Assembly (NCBI GenBank): GCA_002179805.1
Contig: NAVB01000443.1
Coordinates: 42,192 to 106,191, forward strand
Direction: 5' to 3'
Origin: Acanthamoeba lenticulata
Taxonomy: Eukaryota > Discosea > Longamoebia > Acanthamoebidae
DNA: 64,000 nt
Shown: positions 25,401-35,194 of the stretch, piece after piece
How the letters are laid out: each line of letters begins with the position of its first letter
Numbering within the stretch: position 1 is the stretch's first letter
Made by a program: the position numbers and the translations under genes
Notes under the pieces: model-generated
What the model was told of the DNA's origin: nothing
The model's database searches: none
Seen by the model: the letters and a program-made list of their open reading frames with translations, nothing else

Positions 25401-26896
25401 TCGGGACGCCCGGGGTGGTCATGTTCACTGGCGTCACGAACCATTTGGCTCCGCTGCCGGCGACCGAGTCGCCAATGCTGTTGCGTGCTTGGACCACCAA
25501 AGAGTAGTTTGTCTGCGGGGACAGACCTGGCCAGGTTGTTCAAAGCGCAGGGCATGAGCGAGCTAGGTGCAGAGGGATAGCGCATGGGGTGCGAGCGTGC
25601 CTGTGAGGAGGTAAGAAGTGGCGGTGCCTGAGGGGAAAGCGTACTGCTCGTCTCCATTGGGAAACCTGTTGTGGAAAACCAAAAGGTAAAAAAATATTAT
25701 GGACAAAAAAAGATAAAAGGCAGAGAAAGAAGCTGCGCCATACCTCAGAGTGATCCAGTAGCTGGAGAGCGAAGTGCCCCCAGTATAAGCGGGAGGTGCC
25801 CAGGTAATGTTGGCAGTGGTGGCCTTAGTGACATCCAGAATTACGGCAATGCTGGTTGGCGCGTCAGGTGCGCCCAAAGTGGAGACAACCGCAGAAGTTG
25901 CCCCAGGACCGATGCCGATCGAGTTGTACGCGTAGATTCGAGCAATGTAGGTTGTGCGGGGCGTAAGGCCTGATGTAAAGCAGGTAGCAGAGTGAGCGAC
26001 GACCGACGTGTAGTCATTCGGCGGTATTTAGCAAGGAGCAGAGTGAACGATACCTGTGAAGGTTGCACTGCGTACAGTGGACGACACAGCTTGACTGGTG
26101 ATATAAACGCCAGCACTGGTCCACATGTCAATGAGATAACTCGTTATCGGGACTCCGCCGGCAGAGAATGGGGGTGACCAGTTGATGGTGAATGAAGTCG
26201 TTGTGGCGCTCGGGAAGTTGATCAGAGTCGGCTCACTGGGTATGGTCGCGGCACGGGATGTCCAGGAAAGCGAATACGACCACACAAAAGTTCCATCCGG
26301 CTGGTAACTGTTGTGAACGCAGGTGTACGTCGTTGAAGCACTCAGGCCTGTGTTGCATCAGTACAGCCTCACCGTTAGTTACCATTAGAGCAAGCTTGTC
26401 TTACATGAGGTAAGGTAAAAAGGCACACACCGGTCCAAATGAAACCTCTGGTGGACCCGTCAAGGACGCTGCTTCGAGTGCCCTGACTCCTGCGCAACAC
26501 CAGTGAGTCAAACTCGCTCTGCCAAGAAAAAACGAGACGGTGTGTGTACGAGGAGAGAGATATCGTGAAGTATGTTGTAGAGAGGAACGCCGTCGAAACA
26601 TTCCAACTCATGTAAGCCTCAGACGCGGTGTAGGACGCCAGGGAGAAAGAGGTAGGCATATAACGCCAGTCAAAACCGCGAGTAGCGGGATAGTCCATGT
26701 TCTCTTCTGCCTCCACCTCTGGATGCAGACCCACAAAAAAAGCATCATCTTGAGCAGGGGACACAAACGACCGCATTAGGCAGCGCGAGGGCGTACCGTA
26801 CAAGGTGGCTGTGACGCTACTCTCCTGGGACAGAGCGTCGCCACAAAGCCAGAGGAGCAATAACAAGACGCAACAACCTGGAACCCAGTTCTGCAT
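19447..26896 (-). CDS. Secreted multi-FN3 protein with Ser/Thr/Pro-rich stalks
   Basis: Large extracellular protein, probably adhesive or mucin-like. It starts at 26896 with a clear signal peptide ([17 protein letters not shown]). A unique N-terminal region of about 170 residues is followed by about ten fibronectin type III domains across many short exons (about 26290-21600). Each shows a P..P start, an inner strand such as [13 protein letters not shown] and a tail such as [14 protein letters not shown]. Three FN3 domains (tails near 24300, 23240, 22180) run directly into P-S-P-T-rich linkers. After the last FN3 a 600-residue stretch of S/T/P repeats (21600-19447) ends the protein with no membrane helix. 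The stop lies only 65 bp from the VSP stop, leaving no room for an anchor. N-glycosylation sequons (NYT) recur. O-glycosylation is inferred. Exon edges approximate. Confidence 0.85.
19511..20080 (-). repeat. 252-bp tandem repeat (84 residues) in Ser/Thr/Pro stalk
   Basis: The motif GTGGGCGAAGGCGA(A/G)CGGCT recurs at 19511 and 19763 and, diverged, at 20015, exactly 252 bp apart. The first two units are nearly identical over their whole length; the third matches for about 65 bp and then decays. The period is a multiple of three, so each unit adds 84 residues (the [20 protein letters not shown] module on the minus strand). It indicates a recent in-frame duplication at the C-terminal end of the FN3 protein. 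Confidence 0.9.
21662..21718. repeat. (TTTTTG)n simple repeat in FN3-gene intron
   Basis: Repeated TTTTTG/TTTGTG units in an intron between the last FN3 domain's exons. On the coding (minus) strand it is A/C-rich, so it is not a polypyrimidine tract for that intron. It is the mirror composition of the AAAAAC run at 59697-59757. Confidence 0.8.
23764..23783. repeat. (CA)n microsatellite in FN3-gene intron
   Basis: Short alternating CA run in an intron between FN3 domains six and seven of the minus-strand gene. No other feature is attached to it. Confidence 0.7.
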
Positions 26897-27041
26897 GCGT
26901 GTTGGTCACGGCTAGTGCAGCACTCAAGGCTTGTGCAGGGGTAACCACTTTGGGCCAAACATTGTCAACGGTGGTCCGCAATTATCCAAATGTCGTTTGG
27001 TAACGAGTCCGTTCGCCAGTTTGACTTTGGGTAACGTGACG

Positions 27042-30000
27042 TCAGCACACGCCACTACGGCTGAGCAATCCGCCATAGAGCTTGGCCTCCCGGCTTGTCA
27101 GCACGCCTCCTAGCGAAGAGAGCACGCTTGCATTATGCGCTGAAGGCGGTAGAGCGGTGAAGGTGATGATGTCGCTGATCCTTCGCCAGTCGTTTCGGTC
27201 AAGCAGAGTGCGCAACTTCTCCGTCAAATTCCACAAGTCAGCAAAGTAGTCCGTGACGGCCCTGATCTTTCCGCTCGCTGCGCCTTCAGAGTCACCTTCG
27301 CCTTCGGCGCCAACGCGCCACAGCCTCCGCACGGCGAGGAGGATCAGCCGCATCAACTGCAAGAGCAGTGGTCGTGCCGCCATCATCTGTGCTCGCGCTT
27401 CAACCTCCTTCTGCGTCTTGGGCTCGGCATCGCCCTGATCCCGGACCTGTTGAAAGCCAGCAGAGAAACAACAAAAATGAAGTGGGCAGGAGGGCAACAA
27501 AGACAAGAAAGCAGGGCCACGTACCAGGCGGAGGTAGGCGCTTGAACGCACAACGAGGCGGCGCAGGCGGTCGACCCGTCTCTGCTCCTTGTGTGTGCAA
27601 AATGGCGCAAAGTCATAACAGAGGGACGACGTCTCTGGGGCGCCGCCACCAAAGTGCTCGATCAAGCGGGACAGAGCAGCAAGGGTTTCCAATGAGGAGG
27701 CCGTCGTGGTTGGGTTCAGGCTGCTGGCGGACTCATCCTCCTCAGCCTCCGCCCTAGAGGAGCTCTGCGGCGCCGGCAGAGGCGTCGCTGCGTCGGTGAT
27801 CTGTTGCGCCACTTCTTGCCAGAGCTGGTCGGCCACCACGAGCTCCCGCTGGAGCAGCGTCTTGGGGTGGAAGCACGGACGGTAGTCCACGGCGACGAAC
27901 TGCCACACGCGCTGCAACAGGCCGGTGTCTACAGCAACGGACTTGAATGGTTAGCGGCGCTATTGGCCCAAGTGATGGCCGGAGGGGGGAATGATGGTGG
28001 AGACAGAGCACCTGGCAAGGATGTCCAAGTGGGCCGATAGGGGAGACACAGCGCGAGAGCGACGGCGATGCAGCGATCCGCAAAGTCCCGCGGGAGAAGG
28101 TCGTTGCCCTGCGTGGATCCATGGGCCAAGTAGTGTCGTAGTCCGCCGCCGCCTGACGATACGGAAGCGTCAGGCTCACTCTCATCAAGGACTGGGAAGT
28201 GGGAGGGGGAGGCAGGCTTGTCCTTACATTCGCTCCATTGGAACAGGTCGTAGAGGGCGTGCATCAGCGGTGTGGGCCAAGCCGTGTAAAACAGGTTGGA
28301 ATCTACGCACACGAGCACACGACACCAGAGATCAAATCGTGACCACCAGAAGAGACGTTGGCGTGACGGAGAGAGGGCTGTACGGTCGTCCATCGCAGGG
28401 CGGAGGATCTTGTCGAGCTTGCAGCCGCGTTTCATCGGGCAGTCGTTGAGGTAGAGGCACAGCTTGCGCATGGCGTGCTCCACCAGCGGTAGCAACACGA
28501 GCAGCGCCCTGGATCCGCCATTGAGTCAACACTCGCCATTCATAAGCCACGCAAGCCCAGATGGGGAGCGCACCGGTAGTTGTGGCCCTGAGCAAAGTAG
28601 CGGAAGGCGTCTGCCCAGAGTTCCTCCTGGCCAGCAACGATGAGGAAGTTGTCTGCGATGAGCTCGTTGACCTCCTTGATCTCCTCCGGGCGCAGCACGT
28701 CTGCACCATCACGAAAGAGGTCAGGCGTGGTTTGCTGGATGGATCGCGCAATAAGCAACCGCACAGGAGGAATACCAGGGAAGACCTTGGTGCCCAGGCC
28801 AAAGTCGAGATTGGGCACAAAACGGTGGAAGTCGGTCAACGGGCGTGGCTCGCCCAGCATTTCGGCCCTGCCCCGGTTGAGAACCAATCAGAACGTTAGT
28901 ACAAGGTTTGGGAGAAGGAAAAGAAGGGGAATGTGGCACTACCGCAATGGGGCTGGTGGAGGGGGCAGGCTGAAGACGGCCAGACACAAGAAGGTGAAGT
29001 AGGACGGGTCGAACTGACTCTGTGATGGGCCGCAGTGCGCAGAGTTGGCAAACATAGACATGATCGCCACAGCTCGGGTGGACTTTACCTTGGTGGCAAA
29101 GCCGTGCCAGAGCAGGTTGCGCAGATTCAGACCGTCCTGCGTGCCCAGCAGCACGTTGAGAACGACCGAAATGGTGCTGCCCCACAAGTTCCTGCGAAAT
29201 GAGGAGAGGAGGCGGGCGTCACGCATTTGAGTGTCATCCTGGCCAGATCGATCACATCAAACCAGGCACAACACACTGAGAACTTACTGGAACGTGGGCA
29301 ACTTGAGGATGTCTTGGAACTTGCGTGGAAGGGACCGCGGCACGTCGTTGTTAAAGTACAGCAGATCTCGCATTCTTCGATCCATCAGTGAAACCTTTGG
29401 AGGGGAAGGATCGCCGCGCTGCTGTTCAGCCAGAGCCTTCTCGAACTAGAGGAGAAGCAGATAGAGCACCATTTCCATGAACGCGATCAACGAATCGCCC
29501 GATTGGTGCGCCTCCAAGAAAGAGCGCAGCTGAATACATGTGCTCACAAGTGAGTTGGGCGTGCATTCCTCAAATGATGGCACGTACCTGCTGGGGTGGG
29601 ACGAGCCACTGGTAGATCTCGTCGCTGTACCGAGCCAGGAACTCTTCCACTGACAGGCGGCTCTGTTGATCAGCGGTATCAGCGATGCAAGGGCCAGACC
29701 AGTACACACATGTGTTCATCACATGCAAACGCACCAGTTTAGCGTGGACGGCTTTGGCTGCTCGCCTGATATGGAGGGCCGTGTGCGTGTACGAGACCTG
29801 CGCCGCCAGAGAGATGTGAGTGTCTCTGCAGAGGCCAATGACGCAAGCACTGGTTTAGGGGAGCACCAAATACCATCTCCGTGTAGGTGCTCACATGAGG
29901 GGAGGGCACGAAATCCTTCTCCTCACCCGTGACCTCTTGCGTCTTGTCCGCAAAGTCTGCCGCCCGGAAGCGGATGATTATGTAAATTGGTAAGAGTTCA

Positions 30001-30406
30001 CAAGCACACGCACGTGCAACCGCTTATGCAACAAAAACGTGCCTTTATCCATGTGCTGGAGGGGTTCGACGAACGCGTCCCATTTGAGTAGTAGGCTGTC
30101 GGGTTGGAAGTAGTCGTCCAGGTTGGCGCGATGTTGGTCGTCAGCAAACAGGATGAAGGCAGCCTTCTTGGAGAACGTGAGAAACTTGTGCTTGGAGAGC
30201 GCCCGCAGCTCGATCACCTGAGCTTCCAACAGCCTTATGACCTCAGCGGTGACTTCGGTATTGTTTACCGCGTCGAGCTTGAGGCGAAGCGAACAGAGGA
30301 GCTGGGCTGCTCGACCAAACGCGATCGTGGCGGTGGCGGCGTTTACTGGCAGCAGCGCTTCACCCTTCGCGCGCAGCGTGTCCGCCTCTCGAAGCAAGCT
30401 TTCCAT
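27042..30406 (-). CDS. ERMARD-like DUF4209 protein
   Basis: Best match is the family of the animal ER membrane-associated RNA degradation protein. The start chosen at 30406 (MESLLREADTLRAKGEALL) opens an N-terminal helical region resembling an MIT-type bundle; in-frame codons upstream look like leader. Exons then give KAAFILFADDQHRANLDDYF, LSVEEFLARYSDEIYQWLV, RMRDLLYFNNDVPRSLPRKF, the diagnostic DGLNLRNLLWHGF (RNxxxHG, near 29090-29130), HRFVPNLDFGLGTKVFPGI, VLLPLVEHAMRKLCLYLNDC (near 28470), and a long C-terminal half with LPRDFADRCIAVALALCLPY. The RNxxxHG and PLVEHAxR pair is what points to DUF4209. The final exon ends at 27042. A clear membrane helix was not found. Several exon joints are approximate. 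Confidence 0.6.
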
Positions 30407-30755
30407 CGCCGCACTGCAGAAGAGTCCTTGAGGAACCACACACGGGTACGCGGGGGGGGGGGATTTCCACATGAAGGAGGGACGTGCCACTCTTCGGGCG
30501 AGACGAGCGTGGCGACCACCCGTAGGCTTGAGAGAAGGGGCTCCGGCACAACTGCGTGAGGTGTGAGATTCGACCGGCAGCACAACCCCACCTCGGCAAG
30601 CGGCTGGCAACGAACCTGCTTCCATGCGGCGGGACGGCGAAGAAGTAAAATAAAAATAAAATAATGAGATAAAAAATTGGGCCAACAGGAACGTTATTTC
30701 ACGGCGTCGTTTCTCGGTAATTTCACAACCAACGTTGTTAACCACGCGGGCCACG

Positions 30756-31633
30756 TCACCCAACCAGCCGAATCCGGTAGATGGCGATGTCCTTCGTTCG
30801 ATACGATGGATGCATGTCGTCGTAGCTGACTTGCTGGGTGACGAACCCGCGTTCTTCCATCAATCGAAAGAACTTTTGCTCCACCTGCAGAGACCGCGTT
30901 TCGTGGGCCAGAATGATCTCACGTCGGTGGCTGTGCTCCCCACCGTCGGCGCCGTGCGTCATAAGTTGGTGGAATGTCTCGACCAGCGGCTGGAGCAGGT
31001 GGTCAAGCCAGATGACGTCGGACGCGACAATCAAGTCGAAGGGACCCTCGTCAAAGACGTGGCTCACACCTTCCCCCCAACGCAGTTCGGCTACCTGCAA
31101 GTGGGTCACGTCAATTTTCGGCACGGATAAGGCTGGAATCCATCACAAGCAGAAGGTCACCTTGACATTCAACGTCTGGCTGTCGGTTCTGTTGGCTTCC
31201 ACGTTCATAGAAATGCTGGGCAGCACTTCGCCCAGGTCGGTGATTGTTACGCGGGCACCTACATGCAACTGACAATCAACTCACCTGGAAAAAAGCTGTG
31301 CGGAGCAATTGAGGGATAGGAACCTTGCAGGGCGAGCACGATCCCCACAAGACCGCACCCGGCACCTACTTCAATGATGCTCTTGGTCGACCATTCATCT
31401 GGCCGAAGGTCCGGCGCAACCTCTAAATACTTGGCCAGAGCAATAGACGCGTCCCACACGGAGAGTGCAGTCTTGGCCTCGTGCGTGGCAAAGGAGCTGG
31501 GGTCGAGGTTGCGTTCGCCAATGGTCACAGAGAGACCAAAAAAGGTTGTGCTGTTGGCGGGATTGTAGGGGTCGTTAACGCTCCATCTTGTGCCGCGCAG
31601 CATCAACACTGCGGGTGCTGGTGTGGAGCTCAT
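30756..31633 (-). CDS. METTL21-type protein lysine methyltransferase
   Basis: Seven-beta-strand, SAM-dependent methyltransferase of methyltransferase family 16. The start at 31633 (MSSTPAPAVLML) opens a variable N-terminus. Motifs in order: VWDASIALAKYLE, motif I SIIEVGAGCGLVGIVLALQG, then after an intron near 31265-31315 the acidic turn RVTITDLGEVLPSISMNVEA. A second intron leads to LRWGEGVSHVF and the post-motif FDLIVASDVIWLDHLLQPLV; the end is RTKDIAIYRIRLVG. The ASDVIW stretch corresponds to the (D/E)xx(Y/W) signature of lysine methyltransferases in this group. The substrate cannot be read from sequence. It is separated from the ERMARD-like gene by about 350 bp, which hold an A/T-rich stretch and no clear gene, and is divergent from PLAC8. 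Confidence 0.85.
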
Positions 31634-31807
31634 GCTCTGGCGTGCCTCGCTTGGCGGAGAATAAAAGAAAAAAGCAAAAGAGAAAAGAGATCATCTTACT
31701 GGTTTTCCTGCATAAACACACATTCAAGGGGGCTGCATGAAGAGACGGTAGCTGCCAAAGAGTGGTCTCTTGTACAAAGAACACAACGTTAAAATTTCAA
31801 TTCTGAT

Positions 31808-32430
31808 ATGGATGTCCGGCTTGTGCATCCAAAATTCTCGGAAAATCTTGACGATGACGACGCCCACTGGGTGGTTGGCCTCTTTGACTGTCTCGAATCA
31901 CACGTTTATGCTTGTACGTCATCTCTCCTGTCTTTCCCGTACGGCTTGTGTTATAGATCTAACTGGTCCCGCCCCCCAGTCGTTACGTCGTGGGCGTGCT
32001 ATTTGTGCGTGCTCGCCACGCAAAAGGCAACCCTCGAGGGGCGAGCAGGCTGTAATATGGCGCAGGATTGCATCCCAGTCACCTGCTGTCCTCTGTGCTG
32101 CGCTACACTCGGTTCGTAACCTCTCCTGCTCACGTTATCATGCTTTTTCCCTGCTGAAGTGCTCGTTTATGTGCAGTGCGGACACAAATGCGTGACCGCT
32201 ATGGCATCGGCACGTGCGCTTCTACTTCATCCCTTTTCGTTGCTGCACTCACCCAAAGAATCATGTCATGCTTGCATTGGTTGTCTTTTTTTACGACAGA
32301 GGGGTCCTGTGTCTCCGATGCGCTGGCGAGCTGCCTGTGCTCGGTGTGCGCTCTTACACAGCAAGTGCAGCAGATGGAACACAAGGGGGATCGGCCTGCG
32401 CTCTTGTTCATGGACAAGGAAAAGTTTTAA
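31808..32430 (+). CDS. PLAC8 (cysteine-rich) family protein
   Basis: Small Cys-rich membrane-associated protein of the PLAC8/FCR/Ony type. Exons 31808-31913, 31980-32111, 32177-32209 and 32300-32430 sum to 402 nt, 133 residues. The family pattern is clear: HWVVGLFDCLESHVYAF, CNMAQDCIPVTCCPLCCATL, the basic loop RTQMRDRYGIEG and SCVSDALASCLCSVCALTQQ. The third intron begins GC, not GT; only this junction gives YGIEGSC, which fits the family. Two Cys-rich hydrophobic stretches (about residues 35-50 and 60-78) would span or dip into the membrane. Roles of relatives range from metal handling to size control, so no function is assigned. A good acceptor just past the stop (see 32431) hints at a longer 3' end. 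Confidence 0.85.
32210..32299 (+). other. Putative GC-AG intron in PLAC8 gene
   Basis: Ninety-nt intron with donor G|GCACGT and acceptor TTTTTTTACGACAG. The nearest GT donor, two bases later, gives the wrong phase for the downstream SCVSDALASC segment. The GC donor gives YGIEGSC with all exons closing in frame. Confidence 0.6.
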
Positions 32431-32886
32431 GCCAAATCCTCTCTTCTCTCCCTCCTTCTCCCTCTTGTAAACAGCTGCACAGAACAAGATTTGTTCCCCG
32501 TTCAAACCCCCAACGCCAAACCCCTTGCTTGGCGCCAACGGCGGAAACTGAACCTTCCGCTGCTGCCCGTTATGCTGACGTGGCAGCCCTTTTTCGGGGT
32601 GGTTCTGCCTTGAATCAGCAGAATTTCCTTCGGCTGCTGTTAGTCGGTTGCAAGAATTGGCAGAAGTCAACGGCCCTACAACACACACAATCCAACTCAC
32701 CACACAAGCCCCTTGATCAATATCTGTCTTCCTGGACACACCGGGCAACTAAGTAGGTTTGTGTTACAAGCTACTAATACTGTATTGTCAGGTTAATCAA
32801 CTGCTTAGTGTTAATCAACAACTCACCCCCCCCCCCATTAAAAGGTAGTAATTGGCAAGCCTGTACATTTAGGGCTGAGTACGACA
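32431..32886 (+). other. Gap after PLAC8, with possible extra 3' exon
   Basis: The stretch begins with a textbook pyrimidine tract ending TTGTAAACAG (acceptor at 32474), directly after the PLAC8 stop. Downstream of it two frames stay open for 50-95 codons. It may be an alternative last exon joined from a donor GTTTTAAG at the PLAC8 end, or noncoding 3' UTR. The remainder (about 32750-32886) is A/T-rich with a C-homopolymer and is the likely promoter of the RING gene. Confidence 0.4.
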
Positions 32887-33888
32887 ATGGCTCGCACCAC
32901 CAACAAGAGAGGAACAAGAGACATGAAGCTTCGCCTTTGCTGGAAATGCTGTAAACGGTTCGGCTCTCCCGCCTGCGGCAAGAGGCTGTGCGGAAGGTGC
33001 TGCTCGTTTGCAACTGCCGGACGGAATCCGTGCACGGCGCACCTTCCCTTGCGTAGCGTAGCCAGGCGTAAGCAGGGCTCCTTTCTCCTCGTGAGTTCGG
33101 TCAACCGGCTCAAGGAGGAGCAGCTAAGGAGACACCTCACCAGCGACAAGAGGGCGCGTACTCGGCCGGCTCGCCTGGCCAAGCGCTTGAAAATGGAAGA
33201 GTGCGGTGACGACGGCGAGACTGCAGTGGTTGCCCAGAATCCCGCCTTCTGCGGCTTAGGCGACTCGCCTGCCTTCAGCACCCTAGTTGCACTACAGGCC
33301 GAGGAGATTGCTCGGCTGCGCCGCGAGCTCAAGCAGCTCCGACATGATCACGAGCGGCTTAAGCGGAAGCACCTGAAAGTAGAACAGGGCCTTTGCATCA
33401 TTTGCGAGGAGCGTGGTCTCAACGTGCTGCTGGTGCCCTGCGGCCATTGCTACTGTAGAGACTGCGTCGATGGCCTGCACACCTGCCCCGTGTGTCACGC
33501 TAGCATTCGCCGACAGCACAGCTATCATCCCCCGGCCTACGTGTGCGATGACGCTGTGCTCGCTGTGGTTCCGCCTTCAGCGCCGCAGCCCAAGGCCTCG
33601 ACCGCACCGCTGCCTGAACCACCCAGGTCGAACGTGATTTACGCCAGCGATGATAACTATGACGATGACAACTATGAAGAAGATGACTACGGCGACGATA
33701 CAGCTGAGAACTACTACGATGACATGAACGGCTATGACGAGGACGAGGAGTATGAGGACGACGAGGGTGCCGACACGGACAGCGATCCCTACGATAGCGA
33801 GTCTTCGTCGTCGGAGTCGACCGACGCCGAATTTGTGCTGCGCCGCCGCAGCGCCGCCAACCCCCACCGGGTCCTCTTCGTCAGCTGA
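32887..33888 (+). CDS. RING finger protein, single exon
   Basis: Probable E3 ubiquitin ligase of 333 residues, one of the few intronless genes here. The N-terminus carries a Cys-rich knuckle (CWKCCKRF..CGKRLCGRCC, residues about 18-40) that may bind zinc. A coiled coil (EEIARLRRELKQLRHDHERL, about residues 137-165) precedes a compact C3HC4 RING (CIICEERGLNVLLVPCGHC, CRDCVDGLHTCPVCHASI, about 172-215) of the MEX3/IAP-like class, with short loop spacing. The C-terminal third is extremely acidic (Asp/Glu/Tyr repeats such as NYDDDNYEEDDYGDD) and ends in a basic tail. Substrate unknown. Absence of introns may reflect retroposition, but no poly(A) trace was seen. Confidence 0.87.
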   Translation: MARTTNKRGTRDMKLRLCWKCCKRFGSPACGKRLCGRCCSFATAGRNPCTAHLPLRSVARRKQGSFLLVSSVNRLKEEQLRRHLTSDKRARTRPARLAKRLKMEECGDDGETAVVAQNPAFCGLGDSPAFSTLVALQAEEIARLRRELKQLRHDHERLKRKHLKVEQGLCIICEERGLNVLLVPCGHCYCRDCVDGLHTCPVCHASIRRQHSYHPPAYVCDDAVLAVVPPSAPQPKASTAPLPEPPRSNVIYASDDNYDDDNYEEDDYGDDTAENYYDDMNGYDEDEEYEDDEGADTDSDPYDSESSSSESTDAEFVLRRRSAANPHRVLFVS

Positions 33889-34145
33889 AGGGGAAGATCT
33901 TCAACCCCACCCTCCTCCTTTGCCTGCATGTAGATACTTCCCCCCCCCCCATTCTAGCGTTTGGCCGTGCTTCTTGCCCGCCTGAAGAAGGCGGGCACGT
34001 TTGTGCAGAGACCAACAATAACAACACTTCTGGCTTTCTTGTACACACGTCTCTTTGCCCAACAAACACAAACAAAAAAGAAGAGAGGAAGGAACAAGGG
34101 GGGAGGGGGTTGAGCACTTCAGCCCTACTCGAACGTTCGTTCACC

Positions 34146-34927
34146 TCAGATGAGGAGCCAGCCGTTGAAGATGTCGACGTGCGAGTTGAGAACGGACGCC
34201 TGTTGCTTGCGTAGGTTGATGTGAGGCGTGGTTCCCCATGCCTTGTTGTCTACCTGCCACCCGTTGGCGTTGAAGTGAGCCAACATTGCCGCCTTGGCCT
34301 TCTCTGTAGCGACAACAATAACAAAATGGTGAGCGCGAGCGCTTCAAAGAGCTGATGTGATTGGTGCATACCCAAGGAACCAACAACCATGATACTCTCG
34401 CCGCCCCACATATGACCCACTTCAAGCCGAAGCAAGCCTGGGGTGGTGGCTTCGCCCTCAAGTGACAAAGCGGCCCAGTACTCTCGCGCCCAACGCTGTG
34501 CCTCGGCGAGGGCCAGCCCTTTGGCTGTCTTTTTGTCCTGGACTTCGGTCGGGGAGGACGACGGCGCCTGTGGCGACTGGAGGTAGACCATCGTCATATG
34601 CGTTCCGCTGCCCGTGTTCAACGTGACAGCCAATCCTCCGCCGCGACCACGACGACGGCCACCCACAGCGGTGGTGCCCATGCCCTCAGGCCTGGGGGCC
34701 GAACACCGGCGGCAAGCCGTCCGAGAGCCAAAGTTGACCTCTGAGCAGGTCGCGTTGGGGCAGTCCCAGTCGCCCGGCCTGCGAACAGGGGTAACCACTG
34801 AGCCACCACCTGCGGGCCGTGGCGTCATGCACTTGCGGCACACAAGGCGCGAGCCAAAGTTGACTTCGACACAACCATCGCTTGGGCAGTCCCAGTCCCC
34901 AGGTTTCCTTGGCACGAGTACTTGCAT
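34146..34927 (-). CDS. Double RanBP2-type zinc finger protein
   Basis: Probable RNA- or ubiquitin-binding protein of about 235 residues in two exons. The N-terminus has two near-identical RanBP2 fingers: PGDWDCPSDGCVEVNFGSR followed by CRKCMTPRP, and PGDWDCPNATCSEVNFGSR followed by CRRCSAPRP. Each shows the W-x-C...C-x10-C-x2-C pattern with Asn-Phe and Arg residues used by ZRANB2-type fingers to bind single-stranded RNA. An RG-rich linker ([10 protein letters not shown]) adds to that impression. The C-terminal half (EAQRWAREYWAAL, IMVVGSLG, then second exon FNANGWQVDNKAWGTTPHIN) is not recognised. Stop at 34146. It is head-to-head with GNL3, about 270 bp apart. Confidence 0.8.
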
Positions 34928-35194
34928 GGCTTCACGGTAGAGGGTTTGTTGCGAACAGGGCGTGCTGAATGAATGTCGTCTTCTTGGTTTTCGGGGCTCG
35001 GGCAGGAAGAAACGGGGAAAGCCGGTCTTCGCTGATACTGAGACGAGCTGGTTGCGGAAGAATTAACGAAAGTATTAGAAGCATTCGAAACAGCTGTCCC
35101 AGAGCCAGCAGTAATTTCTTTGCTGTTCTTTCTCCGATCTCAACATCTCGTGTTGCGCGAGTTGGCCTCCCGATTTTATTATTAATCACACAAC
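34928..35194. promoter_or_regulatory. Divergent promoter region, RanBP2-finger gene / GNL3
   Basis: The only space between two divergent start codons (34927 minus, 35195 plus), so it must hold both promoters. It is A/T-rich near 35170-35190 (CCGATTTTATTATTAATC). No specific factor site can be named. Confidence 0.55.

Noticed and set aside
33200..33888. RING gene as a processed retrocopy
   Set aside because: It lacks introns, but no poly(A) remnant or flanking direct repeat is visible, and the frame is intact.
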